The notes below the pieces were generated by a model. That model did no database searches. It worked only from the letters and a program-made list of their open reading frames with translations, and was not told where the DNA came from. A program made the translations under genes and the position numbers. DNA of 64,000 bases from CAYNFR01 sp964616755. GTDB taxonomy: Bacteria; Bacteroidota; Bacteroidia; Chitinophagales; Saprospiraceae. The stretch lies in the NCBI GenBank assembly GCA_964616755.1, contig CAZTSI010000001.1:102146-166145 (forward strand), written 5' to 3'. Below, piece after piece: positions 33,781 through 44,252 of this stretch (position 1 is the stretch's first letter; each line of letters starts with the position of its first letter).

Positions 33781-36700
33781 ATGAAGTTTTTTAAGCATCC
33801 ATTTAACCTCGTATCTTCCCTTGTATTTTTGATTACGATGGCAGTCTACTTTATGACAGCTGAACGTACTGGCAGTCTTTGGGATTGCGGTGAGTTCATA
33901 CTCGGCGCATACAAATTACAAGTTGTTCACCCTCCGGGAGCCCCGCTCTTTATGATCGTAGGACGTTTATTCGCAGTTATCGGGGAGTTGTTTTCATCAG
34001 ATCCCTCCAATATAGCCTTTGCTGTCAACTTGATGTCTGGCCTCTTTAGTGCGGTTGGCGCAGCCTTAGTGGCGCACGCGACCATGTTATTGACTAAAAT
34101 TGTTTTAGACAAACAATATAAGGATAGTGATAATACTTGGCCTTCTGCCGCTGCAGGTCTAGTAGCGGGTTTATCTACGGCCTTTTGTGCCTCTATTTGG
34201 TTTTCAGCGGTAGAAGGTGAAGTATATGCCATGTCAACCTTTTTTACGATACTCACGGTTTGGGCGGTTATCAAATGGTACGCCCTTCCTTCTGACAATA
34301 GCCATGATCGCTGGTTAATCTTTTCAGCCTACAGCGCTGGTTTGTCTATAGGTGTTCACTTATTGAGTTTGCTCGCCTTCCCTGCGCTAGCTTTATTGGT
34401 GTATTTCAAAAAAACAACTCAACATTCATGGAAAGGCGCCATTGGCAGTATGATCGCAGGTGCAGCCATCATACCTGTTGTACAAAAATTGATCATTGCA
34501 GGCATCCCATCGCTTTGGAATTTTCTAGAATTGTTTTGCGTGAACAGTTTAGGCCTGCCATTTAATTGGAGCATTGTCCCAACACTCTTACTTGTTGCCG
34601 GTGTATTTTATGCGGCCTTTCTCTATGCCGAGAAAAAGAACAGTCACTTATACTCTTTGCTAACTATGGGTCTCTTAATGATTGCCATTGGTTTTTCGAC
34701 CGTTGGGGTAATTGTTTTACGAGCACAGGCAGACCCGCCAGTAAACATGAATGTGCCGAGCGATGCCACAAGATTGCTTCCATACTTGAATAGAGAACAA
34801 TACGGAGAGCGCGCCTTGCTATTTGGGCCACATTATGAAGCACAACCGATTGCTTACGATCGCGAACAGCGTAAAGGTAGAATCGATTTTCCCCCTTATA
34901 CGAATCAAGAAATCGTAGATAATGAATATCAAGTGGTGGAAGAAAAAATTACCCCAAAATACAAGCCCTCTGACAAAATGCTATTTCCGAGAATAGGTCA
35001 CTCCGAATTGGGCAGAGGTGCATTGCATCAGCGTTGGTATCAATCCATTTTTAATGGAACACCAACACCCAGCTTTGCCTATAATGTTGCCTTTTATCTC
35101 AAATATCAAGTTGGTTGGATGTATTTCCGTTATTTCATGTGGAATTTTGCAGGCAAGCAGAATGGGTCTCAAGGATTTTTTCCATGGGACAAATCATCTG
35201 GACATTGGGAGTCGGGTATAAAGGCCATCGACGAAAATCGTCTGTACAACATGGATCAAATGCCTACCTCCATGCGCGAGCACCAAGCTAAGAATCATTT
35301 TTACTTTATTCCTCTTCTCTTAGGGATTTTGGGGCTTTTCTATCACCTCAGAAATAGCCCTAAAGAATTTAGCGCCTTGTTTGCGCTATTTTTGATTACC
35401 GGTATTGGTATTATGACTTATACTAATCCGCCTCCCAATGAGCCAAGAGAACGCGATTATGTTTTAGTAGGAAGCTTTTTCACCTTTAGTATGTGGATTG
35501 GTATGGCTGTTGCTGCTATGTTTAGTCAATTTCGAGAGCGCATAAAATTAGGAACTGTGCCATCCACTGCATTGGCATTGACTATTGGGCTTATGGCGCC
35601 GGTGTTGATGGGGTCGGGTAATTTTGACGATCTTGGCCGTAAGAATCATACAGCCTCTCGCGATTATGCCGCTAATTTCCTTCATTCGCTGCAACCTAAC
35701 GCCATCTTGTTTACCTATGGTGATAATGATACGTATCCATTATGGTATGCACAAGAGGTGGAAAATATTCGGCGCGACGTTCGTATCGTCAACCTTAGTT
35801 TGATTGCTGTAGATTGGTATATCAATAAACTGAAGCGAAAAATAAATGACTCAGAACCGATCAAATTGACCATTCCAGCCTCAGCCTATCGAGGCAACAA
35901 ACGTAATCAGGTACCTTTTTACAATGGCGGCAGGGAAGAAAGACCTTTAGATCTTTCGGCAGTACTACGTTTTATTGGAAGCGATAATCCATTATCGGCC
36001 AGTGGTGGCGCAATGTCTTTCGAATCGTATGTGCCGACCCATCAAATGTATATACCCGTATCTATGGAGGCTGTCAACCGACTAGGTTTATTACCGAAAG
36101 GAGATTCGGTAATCGTAGAGAATCAAATATCTCTCAATTTTGACCCCAGCAAGGCTTGGTTGACCAAGGATGATCTGGCGGTGATGGATGTAATTGGCTC
36201 AAACATTTGGGAGAGACCTATCTATTTTGCTACCACCTGCAAGAATGATAAGTTACTGGGGCTGAATGATTATATGCAAATCGAGGGGCTTGCACTTAGA
36301 ATTGTGCCTTTCAAGACAGCCAGTGATCCTTCTCTTCAGATTTATGGCAGTGGCAAAGTGGCAACAGATATCGCGTACGACAATATTATGAATAAATGGA
36401 CTTGGGGTAATTTCGATAAGAAAAAACTCTTTGTCGACAATTCTTATGGAGCAGCAATTCAGGCGCACAGAATGGTCTTAATGCGCACCTCTAATGAGTT
36501 GTTGCAGAGAGGAGAGCGCCAAAAGGCGGTAGATATTACTGACAAATTTTTTGAGGCCTTCCCACATATGAACTTTCCTTATGATGCTGGAGTCACCTCA
36601 TTTATCAATATATATCTCCAGACAGGTCAAAATGAAAAAGCAATAAAACATGCTAGTATTCTTGCTGAAGAGACGCGCGAATACTTAGCCTTTTATGAAA

Positions 36701-36867
36701 GTATCAATCCTGATGTTTTACAGAGCAGTTTTTCTCAAGATTATCGATACAGATTGCAAGCTGTTCAATCTCTTTTCAGCGTAGCCAATATGATCAATGA
36801 TGTTAATTTTACAACTCTGATCAACGAGAAGCTAGGTAAATACAGAACAGGTCAAGTGCCTAATTAA
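33781..36867 (+). CDS. DUF2723 multi-spanning membrane protein (glycosyltransferase-like)
   Basis: A 1028-residue protein. The N-terminal half has about ten membrane helices; the first loop carries Asp35 and Glu38 (GSLWDCGEF) and then HPPGAP, like the acidic first loop of protein O-mannosyltransferase and other GT-C enzymes that use lipid-linked sugars. The C-terminal half is a large soluble domain (YGDNDTYPLWYAQEVENIRRD..., TPR-like end), probably periplasmic. The family is typical of Bacteroidota and may glycosylate exported proteins; that is inference from the fold. A bidirectional terminator follows. Confidence 0.88.
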   Translation: MKFFKHPFNLVSSLVFLITMAVYFMTAERTGSLWDCGEFILGAYKLQVVHPPGAPLFMIVGRLFAVIGELFSSDPSNIAFAVNLMSGLFSAVGAALVAHATMLLTKIVLDKQYKDSDNTWPSAAAGLVAGLSTAFCASIWFSAVEGEVYAMSTFFTILTVWAVIKWYALPSDNSHDRWLIFSAYSAGLSIGVHLLSLLAFPALALLVYFKKTTQHSWKGAIGSMIAGAAIIPVVQKLIIAGIPSLWNFLELFCVNSLGLPFNWSIVPTLLLVAGVFYAAFLYAEKKNSHLYSLLTMGLLMIAIGFSTVGVIVLRAQADPPVNMNVPSDATRLLPYLNREQYGERALLFGPHYEAQPIAYDREQRKGRIDFPPYTNQEIVDNEYQVVEEKITPKYKPSDKMLFPRIGHSELGRGALHQRWYQSIFNGTPTPSFAYNVAFYLKYQVGWMYFRYFMWNFAGKQNGSQGFFPWDKSSGHWESGIKAIDENRLYNMDQMPTSMREHQAKNHFYFIPLLLGILGLFYHLRNSPKEFSALFALFLITGIGIMTYTNPPPNEPRERDYVLVGSFFTFSMWIGMAVAAMFSQFRERIKLGTVPSTALALTIGLMAPVLMGSGNFDDLGRKNHTASRDYAANFLHSLQPNAILFTYGDNDTYPLWYAQEVENIRRDVRIVNLSLIAVDWYINKLKRKINDSEPIKLTIPASAYRGNKRNQVPFYNGGREERPLDLSAVLRFIGSDNPLSASGGAMSFESYVPTHQMYIPVSMEAVNRLGLLPKGDSVIVENQISLNFDPSKAWLTKDDLAVMDVIGSNIWERPIYFATTCKNDKLLGLNDYMQIEGLALRIVPFKTASDPSLQIYGSGKVATDIAYDNIMNKWTWGNFDKKKLFVDNSYGAAIQAHRMVLMRTSNELLQRGERQKAVDITDKFFEAFPHMNFPYDAGVTSFINIYLQTGQNEKAIKHASILAEETREYLAFYESINPDVLQSSFSQDYRYRLQAVQSLFSVANMINDVNFTTLINEKLGKYRTGQVPN

Positions 36868-36873
36868 CGATCG

Positions 36874-36917
36874 ACATAGTTGCTCATTTTTATTAATGAG
36901 CAACTATGTTTATTTTT
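36874..36917 (+). terminator. terminator after the DUF2723 gene
   Basis: A perfect 15-bp stem (36874-36888 with 36895-36909, loop TTTATT) followed by a T-rich tract. The strongest hairpin in this part. Confidence 0.85.
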
Positions 36918-36955
36918 CTTGCGTTACATTCAGCAGACATGAATGATGATCTAAC

Positions 36956-38761
36956 ATGAAACTACTTTACTTCCTCGGAGCCTTTTTACTTAGTGCAACC
37001 CTCGTTGGTCAAAAAGAAGCGCAATTAGCGCAACATTACTACTCCGTTGGCGAATACGAAAAAGCGGCAGTCTTGTTTAAAAAACTGTCAGATAATGTGG
37101 GCTTTAACGAGTATTATTTCAATCAGTTTATTGAGTCTTTATTAGCAGATGAAAACTTTGATACCGCGACTGCTGAAATAAAGGTGGCACTTAAAAAATA
37201 TCCAGATCTACTCCAGCTCTATGTGACTTATGGAACTTTACTAGAGCGACAAGGCCAAAGCGAAGAGGCAGAGAAACAGTTTCGAAAAGCCATCCATCAG
37301 ATCGGAAATGATCATGGTAGGATTAGCTCTTTGGGTAATTCATTTACCAATATGAACAAATACGAGCTGGCAGAAGAGGTCTTTTTAAAAGGTGAAAAAG
37401 CCTTAGGAGACAAAAGCATTTTTGCATACAATCTTGCTGAGATATATCGGCGGCAAAATGATGTACCAAAGATGATCGAATATTTTTTGATTAGTCCCGC
37501 CGCTTCCATCGAACGTATCCATTCGGTGCAAAACTATTTTGCACGCTTTCTTTACGAAGAGGAAGATTATGATATCTTACAGCAACAACTCGTTGCTCGG
37601 GCACAAGAGGAGCCAGATAATTTATTATTTGCCGAATTAATTCAATGGGTCTATATCACTCAAAAGCAATACGATAGAGCGCTACGGCAAGCTAGATCTC
37701 TTGACAGAAGATTAGAAGAAGACGGCAATCGAGTATATGCTCTCGCTCAGATCGCTTTAAATGACCAAGAGTATAACACCGCAATCAATGCGTTTGAATA
37801 CATCATTCAAGAAAAAGGCGAAACTTGTCGCTACTTTATCGAAGCAAAAAAAGATCTACTAAAAACTAAGCGTAAACAAATTATTCAATTGGATCAAAAT
37901 GACCAACAAAAGTTAATTGATCTAAAAAAAGAATATTTAAGCTTCTTAGAGTCTCAAGGAAAAAGCAGAGAGACCGCCTTAATGATTTTGGAACTTGCTG
38001 AACTAGAGGCGATTTACTTGAACGATTTATCGGCGGCAACTACTACATTGCATTCGCTTATTCAATTGCCCGGCATGAACAACTATGTCAGAGCGAACGC
38101 CAAGTTAGATTTAGGAGACTACTATCTTATGGATGGAGAAATATGGGAGGCAACTTTGCTTTACTCTCAGGTCGATAAAGAGTTTAAAGAAGATTTTCTG
38201 GGGGAAAAGGCTCGGTTTAAAAATGCAATGCTCAGTTACTTTAACGGTGACTTTGAATGGGCTCAAGAACAATTTGATATTCTAAAATCCGCAACATCTA
38301 AGTTGATTTCAAATGATGCCATAGATCGCTCGGTATTTATCATGGACAATGCTAATTTGGACACTTCTTATGCTGCATTGGCACGCTATGCTAAGGCTGA
38401 GTTGCTTTTGTTTCAAAACCGCCGACAAGAATCATACGCTCTTTTAGAAGGTTTGTTACGTGATTTTCCGTCACACAGTTTAGAGGATGACATTTTATTC
38501 CTTAAAGCAGAAGATCTATTCATCAAAAAACGATATGAAGAAGCCGAACCGCTTTATCTCCGTATTCTTGAACAGCATGCCGATGGCATAAGAGCAGATA
38601 ATGCTTTGTATGCACTAGCCAAAATCTCTGATGAAGTTGAAAATGATACAAAAAAAGCGATGGCATATTATGAGCGACTCTTTTTAGAATATTCAGATAG
38701 TACCTTTAGCGTAGATGCACGAAAAAGATATCGGCAATTACGCGGCGATAGCATACAATAA
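36956..38761 (+). CDS. secreted TPR-repeat protein
   Basis: A signal peptide (MKLLYFLGAFLLSATLVGQ) precedes 580 residues of helical repeats. TPR units are clear at both ends: AQHYYSVGEYEKAAVLFKKL near 26, LERQGQSEEAEKQFRKAIHQ near 97, and KKRYEEAEPLYLRILEQHADGIRADNALYALAKI near 525 (read in pieces). It is a periplasmic scaffold or binding protein of unknown partner; the last part resembles BamD/CpoB-type tandem TPRs. It ends immediately before the site-2 protease gene. Confidence 0.82.
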   Translation: MKLLYFLGAFLLSATLVGQKEAQLAQHYYSVGEYEKAAVLFKKLSDNVGFNEYYFNQFIESLLADENFDTATAEIKVALKKYPDLLQLYVTYGTLLERQGQSEEAEKQFRKAIHQIGNDHGRISSLGNSFTNMNKYELAEEVFLKGEKALGDKSIFAYNLAEIYRRQNDVPKMIEYFLISPAASIERIHSVQNYFARFLYEEEDYDILQQQLVARAQEEPDNLLFAELIQWVYITQKQYDRALRQARSLDRRLEEDGNRVYALAQIALNDQEYNTAINAFEYIIQEKGETCRYFIEAKKDLLKTKRKQIIQLDQNDQQKLIDLKKEYLSFLESQGKSRETALMILELAELEAIYLNDLSAATTTLHSLIQLPGMNNYVRANAKLDLGDYYLMDGEIWEATLLYSQVDKEFKEDFLGEKARFKNAMLSYFNGDFEWAQEQFDILKSATSKLISNDAIDRSVFIMDNANLDTSYAALARYAKAELLLFQNRRQESYALLEGLLRDFPSHSLEDDILFLKAEDLFIKKRYEEAEPLYLRILEQHADGIRADNALYALAKISDEVENDTKKAMAYYERLFLEYSDSTFSVDARKRYRQLRGDSIQ

Positions 38762-38767
38762 GTGGGG

Positions 38768-39859
38768 ATGAGACAAATTGCAGGGCCTTCCTTCACACTG
38801 ACTAATTTGTTTGATATTCCGGTAAAAATTCATTGGACCTTTGGACTATTAGTCTTATTTGTAGGATATTTTGCTATTTCAAGTGGCCTCAGTTTTGTTG
38901 AAATCAGTATTTTTTCAAGCTATGTGTTTTGCCTTTTTATTTTTGTCATCATGCACGAATACGGCCATGCGCTGGCGGCCAAAAAATATGGTATTCGTAC
39001 CCGAGATATTATCATTTCGCCTATCGGGGGTGTCGCTCGCTTAGAGAGTATGCCAGAAAATCCAAGACATGAGCTAGTTGTTGCGATTGCTGGCCCAATG
39101 GTCAATGTGTTTTGTTTCTCCGTTTTATTCATTCTTCAATTACTGCTTGGAGGAAAGCTGCTTCCGACTGTAAGTGATCTAAATTTATCAGCAAGCGGTT
39201 CAGATTTCATTCACCTTTTGATGTTGATCAACGGTACATTAGTCGTGTTCAATATGATCCCAGCATTTCCAATGGACGGAGGCCGAGTCTTGAGAGCTTT
39301 CACAACTATTTTGACAAATGATCGAGTCAAAGCCACCAAAATTGCCAGCACCATTGGCCAAGTGATCGCCTTATGTTTTATCACTTATGGATTTTATTTT
39401 GACCATTATGCCCTCGTTTTTATTGGTCTTTTCGTCATTATTACTGCTAGACAAGAATATCAACAAATTCTCCTACAAGAAAAACTGCGCAATACGCGGC
39501 TCGAAGATATTGTGAGGAGTGATTTCCCGATTCTTCAAAAAGAAGATACTATCGATACGCTGCTGACATCTAAAGCAACAAAGAGTTATCTTGTCGTAAA
39601 CGAATATGATCATGTCATAGGTGTACTCCCACCAGTGCTACTCGACGCTTTAGCCAAGGAAGATAAAAAAAATATACTCGCCAGCTCATTTATGCTCACG
39701 TCTATTGGCCAATTAGCAGACAGCACAAGTCTCATGACAGCATTTCAAGCGATGAATCACTATGGCTGGGTATTAACGAGCGTATTCGACCAAAATAACC
39801 AAGTGAAAGGTTGGGTAAGTCGAGAAATGATTAATGAATTCGTTAATCAGAAACCTTAG
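38768..39859 (+). CDS. site-2 protease family metalloprotease with CBS-like region
   Basis: An intramembrane zinc protease (M50). The HExxH-type motif is MHEYGHALAA near residues 62-71, and the third ligand lies in NMIPAFPMDGGRVLRA. About six membrane helices are followed by a cytosolic CBS-like region (LEDIVRSDFPILQKEDTIDTLL...). Length 363-365. I chose ATG 38768 (MRQIAGPSF); a GTG at 38762 directly after the upstream stop is also in frame. Members cut membrane-anchored regulators; the target is unknown. Its 3' end overlaps galK by 17 nt, tail to tail. Confidence 0.88.
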   Translation: MRQIAGPSFTLTNLFDIPVKIHWTFGLLVLFVGYFAISSGLSFVEISIFSSYVFCLFIFVIMHEYGHALAAKKYGIRTRDIIISPIGGVARLESMPENPRHELVVAIAGPMVNVFCFSVLFILQLLLGGKLLPTVSDLNLSASGSDFIHLLMLINGTLVVFNMIPAFPMDGGRVLRAFTTILTNDRVKATKIASTIGQVIALCFITYGFYFDHYALVFIGLFVIITARQEYQQILLQEKLRNTRLEDIVRSDFPILQKEDTIDTLLTSKATKSYLVVNEYDHVIGVLPPVLLDALAKEDKKNILASSFMLTSIGQLADSTSLMTAFQAMNHYGWVLTSVFDQNNQVKGWVSREMINEFVNQKP

Positions 39860-40982
39860 TGACCCTGTGGATGCCATCACTTAGACAAATGGGATAGTAG
39901 TTGAGCCTTTTACCAAATTTTTCTTCATACATCAGATATAAATTAGGCATAATATCGTGAATAGCACCGGTTTTAACCAGTAGAATACTACATCCGCCAA
40001 AGCCTCCTCCCATCATTCTCGACCCTAAAATATCTCTTTGACTACGAGTCCAATCGACAATATAATCTAGCTCAGTACAGCTGACCTCATATAAATCGCG
40101 TAGACCTTCATGACTCGCATACAGCAGCTGTCCGATGCTCAAAGCATCCTTTCTTAGTAGGGCCTTTTGCATAGCCCGTACACGAGCGTTTTCTTCGATA
40201 ACAAAACGTAGTCGCTTTTCCTGCACCTCTGTTAGTCCATTTTTTGAACCTTGCAGTTGTTCTATCGTGATATCTCTTACAGACTTGAGCCCAATATAAG
40301 TTTTCGTTAAGGTATTCAAACCTTGCTCACAATCGAGGCGGCGATCGTTATATCCAGTTTCTACAAGGGAGTGTTCTACTCGTGAATCGATCAATACTAA
40401 CTCAAACCCCTCCAATGCAAATTGTACTAAGCTATAACTCATATCTCGACAATCAATGAGTAAGAAATGATCCTTTTGGCCATGTATTATGCTAAACTGA
40501 TCCATCATCCCACCTTGTAGGCCTGTGCTATTTTCAGCTCTACTTGCCCATCTGACCATCTCTATGTCACTCAAGCCCAAATCCAACAAAGCATTTATCC
40601 CATAAATTAGACCACAAGCTAGCGCTGATGAGGAGGATAGCCCTGCGCCTATCGGTAGATCGCCATCAAAATGGCATTCTATACACGAAGTCAAGTTGAA
40701 ATTTGTATGAAATAGCTGGATGACTTTACTGAAATAGCGAGCCCAAGGCTTGTCAAATAGCTTCCCATCGCGGCTTATGTGGGCACTATCGTCATACAAA
40801 CCTGAATAAAAAAAATGTCGATCATTGCTGCTGAGTGATATCGAAAAAGTAAGCCCTAATTGAATTGCCGCTGGTAATACCAAGCCTAGGTTATAGTCAG
40901 TATGTTCGCCAATTAAGTTAATTCGACCAGGTACTCTATATGTTATCACGTGATTGTTGATAATTTTGTCCCAAAGAAACAA
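39843..40982 (-). CDS. galK: galactokinase
   Basis: Galactokinase phosphorylates galactose at C1 in the Leloir pathway. The GHMP signature is complete: VPGRINLIGEHTDYN near residue 18, LPIGAGLSSSSALACG (ATP loop) and the third motif MGGGFGGCSILLV. Catalytic Asp lies in GGMMDQFSI. The 379-residue length is standard. No galT, galE or galM is adjacent in the window, so it stands apart from a gal operon here. The 17-nt convergent overlap with the protease gene is unusual but small. Confidence 0.95.
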   Translation of the reverse strand: MFLWDKIINNHVITYRVPGRINLIGEHTDYNLGLVLPAAIQLGLTFSISLSSNDRHFFYSGLYDDSAHISRDGKLFDKPWARYFSKVIQLFHTNFNLTSCIECHFDGDLPIGAGLSSSSALACGLIYGINALLDLGLSDIEMVRWASRAENSTGLQGGMMDQFSIIHGQKDHFLLIDCRDMSYSLVQFALEGFELVLIDSRVEHSLVETGYNDRRLDCEQGLNTLTKTYIGLKSVRDITIEQLQGSKNGLTEVQEKRLRFVIEENARVRAMQKALLRKDALSIGQLLYASHEGLRDLYEVSCTELDYIVDWTRSQRDILGSRMMGGGFGGCSILLVKTGAIHDIMPNLYLMYEEKFGKRLNYYPICLSDGIHRVTKVSD

Positions 40983-41175
40983 ACTCTTTATCGTAAGGTA
41001 AATGAAAACTGATTACTTTCACGACTTATAATTCTTCTGCCAATTAGAGGTATGACCAATTTAGATTTGTTGTTGATAATTTTTTTAGACAAATCATTTC
41101 ATTATACTCCAAGTAAAGCATACATTTATTCCAATGCTATATTTTTTAAACCTATTATTAATTTAAAACGAGCGT

Positions 41176-44064
41176 ATGAAAAATTTTATCCTTAAATCCA
41201 AATATCTGTACATGCTGTTCAGCATGGTTCTCAGTATGGGGATATCTGCACAATCGACTATTTCCGGCACTATAACAGATGAAGTTGGTGAGTCATTGAT
41301 TGGTGCAAACGTTATTGTTAAAGGCACAAGTGAGGGGTCAGTAACTGACTTTGACGGTAGCTTTAGTTTTAGGACGACAGCTAGTTTCCCTCTCACTATT
41401 GTGGTGTCCTTTACTGGATTTAATACCCAAGAAATTTTGCTTAATGCCCCTGCCAGTGATTTATTGGTCAGGCTAGCAGCGGGTGTATTATTATCTGATG
41501 ATGTGGTTATTTCAGCATCTAGAAAGCGAGAAAAAGTACAAGAGGCACCCGCGTCTATTTCGGTCATTACCGCCAGAAAACTAGAAGCGTCGCCAAATGC
41601 TTTGGATGCGACCCGTAACTTAGTCAATACAGCAGGTGTTCAGGTTCAGCAACAATCAGCGAATAGAATTAACATTTCTATGCGTGGTGGTGCTGGCTTA
41701 TTTGGTACTTCTGTCTTCCCAATCCTCGATTATAGAAGTTTGGTCGGCCCTGGAGTAGGAACATTTCAACCAGACCAAGCTGGTATAAACACCCTAGATT
41801 TGGCGAGAATCGAAGTGGTTCGCGGCCCTGGCTCTGCTCTTTATGGCCCAGGTGTGACGCAAGGGGTCGTGCATTTCATTTCAAAAAATCCTATTGACAA
41901 TCCAGGCACTTCTGTTGAATTAGTCGGAGGTGAGCTCAGTACTTTCGGCTTTGGCCTACGACATGCTGGCGCAAATGAAAAAAAGACCTTTGGTTACAAA
42001 ATCAACGTCATGCATAGACAAGGGGGAGAGTTTGTTTTGGATCCTAATGATCCTTTAGACGCTGCACAAATTGCCAAATTCGTTCCAGCAAGAGGCGGAC
42101 AGCGCGGCATCTTTCAACCTGGAGTTGTAAACGGAGTTGTAAGCCCTTCGGCCCCCGCTACATTGTTAGTGCCATTTGCTGACCTAGATAAAGATGGTGA
42201 TGGCAACCCTATGGCAGACGATTGGAAGAACACAGCAGTCAATGGCACACTAGAATTCAGACCACAAAATGACTTAAGTGTCACTCTGTCAGGTGGCTAC
42301 TCTACAGCGGCGTCGGTGTTTTATAATGAACAAGGAGAAGGATTCTCACAAGCACAAGAATATTGGACACAAGCTAGGGTACAAAAGGGTGGTCTTTTTG
42401 CACAATTTTTCTATGTCGATAACGACGGCGGCTCACGAGAGAAACCTACTTTCTTATACCAAACGGCTAACAGAACACCAGTAGGCAGAACGCAGATAGA
42501 AGGGCAATTACAATATAATTTTGATACTAAGAGTTTTCTTAACTCTAACTGGACAGCTGGCATGGACTATCGCTTTGCTGGTCAAGATACAGAAAACTTG
42601 GTGTATGGCCGAAATGAGCTCGATGATGATTTTTCCGTTATAGGTGGTTACATCCAGGGTAAGTTTGAGATGTCTAAAAAATTGGACCTTGTTCTGGCAG
42701 GTCGTTATGATCGCTTCAATTTTATAGATGAAGGTGCATTTGCTCCAAGAGCAGCTTTAGTATATAAGGCTTCTCCTAGCCATACCTTTAGAGCCTCCTT
42801 TAACAGAGCAAATTCGACTGTTTCTAACTTGCAGTTGAATATTGATTTCCCATTACAGACCGTATCACCTACCTTTGATATATGGCTCTTTGGCAACAAA
42901 GTAGAGCAGACTTTTAATAATCCGCAAACAGGATGGTTGATCCCTGGTATTCCGTCAGGATTAAATCAATTACCTTTAGCTGTGCCATTTGTAGCTGTGA
43001 ATGCTCAAGTAATGGCTGGAATAATGGCAGCGCTTAATGCTGATCCTGCTACGGCTGCATTAGCCCCTCTTGTTGGTAATCTTTTAGGAGGTATCGATCC
43101 ATTGGCATTGGGCTTGTTCTCTGGTCCGCTTTCGCCTGGATTTAACATTTTTGATGGGCAGCCATTAGGCTTAATCAATGCTCCGTTATCTCAAATAGCC
43201 ATAAGTGATACATGGGAAGTCGGGTACAAAGGCTTGATTGCTAATAAATTAGGTGTGTCACTCGATGTATACAGAATCAGAGAGGACAGAAATTCGCAGT
43301 TTACGGCTATATCCCCAGCGTACAGATTAACGAATCTTGGTCAGTTAGGGACAGAACTCGGTAACGCAGTTGCAAATCAAATCAGAAATCAATTCATAGC
43401 AGGGTTAGTAGGACTAGGACTTCCACAGGCCGTAGCGGAGGGAACCTTCGCGCAACTCGCCCCTCAGCTAATCGGTGCATATGCTCAAGGTGGAGCAGCT
43501 GTTGCAGCCAGCCTTGGCGGTTTACCTTTTCACGCTACCACGCCAACGGATCAAGTACCTGCAAATGGCGTAACCCATCTCGCCGCTGGATACCGCACAT
43601 TTGACCCCCGCACCTATTGGGGCTCTGACCTCGGACTAGAATATTTTGTCAATGATAACTTATCATTCTTTGGTAATTATTCTTGGGTGAGCGATGTAGA
43701 GTTTATGCAAAATGTAGTCACACCAGATGGCGAAACGATTGGTGCACCTGTGCAGACAAACTTAAACATACCACAAAACAAGTTTCGATTGGGTTTCAAT
43801 TATACCCCAATGTCGGGCTTTCGCGCTAATCTCGCCTTCCAACATGACGCTTCTTACTTTGCTAATGCCGGACAATTTACAGGTAATACGCAAGTCAGAA
43901 ACCTGTTTGACGGAGGTGTTGGGTACAAATTCAATAATGGTCTATCTATCAACGTAACAGCAACTAACTTATTAGATAGTGAGTATCGCTACTACGTGAA
44001 TATGCCAAAAATTGGTAGAAGAACACTTGCAACCATCCGTTACGATTTTGGCGGTGGCAACTAA
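41176..44064 (+). CDS. TonB-dependent outer-membrane receptor
   Basis: A 962-residue receptor. Signal peptide to about 25 (MGISAQ), a carboxypeptidase-D-like regulatory domain (29-105, GTITDEVGESLIGANVIVKGT), a plug (about 115-240, with APASISVITARKLEA and IEVVRGPGSALYGPGVTQGV) and a beta barrel ending in TIRYDFGGGN. Two segments (about 605-655 and 735-790) are very rich in Ala, Leu, Gly and Pro and unusually hydrophobic for loops. There is no SusD partner, so it is not a SusC-type pair. The substrate is unknown. Confidence 0.9.
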   Translation: MKNFILKSKYLYMLFSMVLSMGISAQSTISGTITDEVGESLIGANVIVKGTSEGSVTDFDGSFSFRTTASFPLTIVVSFTGFNTQEILLNAPASDLLVRLAAGVLLSDDVVISASRKREKVQEAPASISVITARKLEASPNALDATRNLVNTAGVQVQQQSANRINISMRGGAGLFGTSVFPILDYRSLVGPGVGTFQPDQAGINTLDLARIEVVRGPGSALYGPGVTQGVVHFISKNPIDNPGTSVELVGGELSTFGFGLRHAGANEKKTFGYKINVMHRQGGEFVLDPNDPLDAAQIAKFVPARGGQRGIFQPGVVNGVVSPSAPATLLVPFADLDKDGDGNPMADDWKNTAVNGTLEFRPQNDLSVTLSGGYSTAASVFYNEQGEGFSQAQEYWTQARVQKGGLFAQFFYVDNDGGSREKPTFLYQTANRTPVGRTQIEGQLQYNFDTKSFLNSNWTAGMDYRFAGQDTENLVYGRNELDDDFSVIGGYIQGKFEMSKKLDLVLAGRYDRFNFIDEGAFAPRAALVYKASPSHTFRASFNRANSTVSNLQLNIDFPLQTVSPTFDIWLFGNKVEQTFNNPQTGWLIPGIPSGLNQLPLAVPFVAVNAQVMAGIMAALNADPATAALAPLVGNLLGGIDPLALGLFSGPLSPGFNIFDGQPLGLINAPLSQIAISDTWEVGYKGLIANKLGVSLDVYRIREDRNSQFTAISPAYRLTNLGQLGTELGNAVANQIRNQFIAGLVGLGLPQAVAEGTFAQLAPQLIGAYAQGGAAVAASLGGLPFHATTPTDQVPANGVTHLAAGYRTFDPRTYWGSDLGLEYFVNDNLSFFGNYSWVSDVEFMQNVVTPDGETIGAPVQTNLNIPQNKFRLGFNYTPMSGFRANLAFQHDASYFANAGQFTGNTQVRNLFDGGVGYKFNNGLSINVTATNLLDSEYRYYVNMPKIGRRTLATIRYDFGGGN

Positions 44065-44108
44065 TACTAATCCTTTGAGATAATCGATTTATTTCAAAAA
44101 CCGATTTT

Positions 44109-44141
44109 AGCCCCTTCGCGTTATGCGAAGGGGCTTTATTT
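44109..44141 (+). terminator. terminator after the TonB-dependent receptor
   Basis: A perfect 11-bp GC-rich stem (AGCCCCTTCGC 44109-44119 with 44125-44135, loop GTTAT) and then TTATTTT. Confidence 0.9.
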
Positions 44142-44182
44142 TATAATATGGCTTAATGTCGCGATATCAGGTGGAATCATTG

Positions 44183-44190
44183 TACCTTTG
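44183..44190 (+). promoter_or_regulatory. -7 box (TACCTTTG) of the CNNM/CorC gene
   Basis: TACCTTTG, exact match; no clear -33 box. It lies between the receptor terminator and the gene at 44253, leaving a leader of about 55 nt. Confidence 0.55.
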
Positions 44191-44252
44191 CGATAGCCAT
44201 AAAGACTTCAAAAAAGGAAATTCTTTTATTTTTTTATCCCGAATATTTCAAC

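Noticed and set aside
41176..44064. SusC of a SusCD polysaccharide-uptake pair
   Set aside because: No SusD-like lipoprotein follows; the next gene is a CNNM/CorC-type protein behind a strong terminator.
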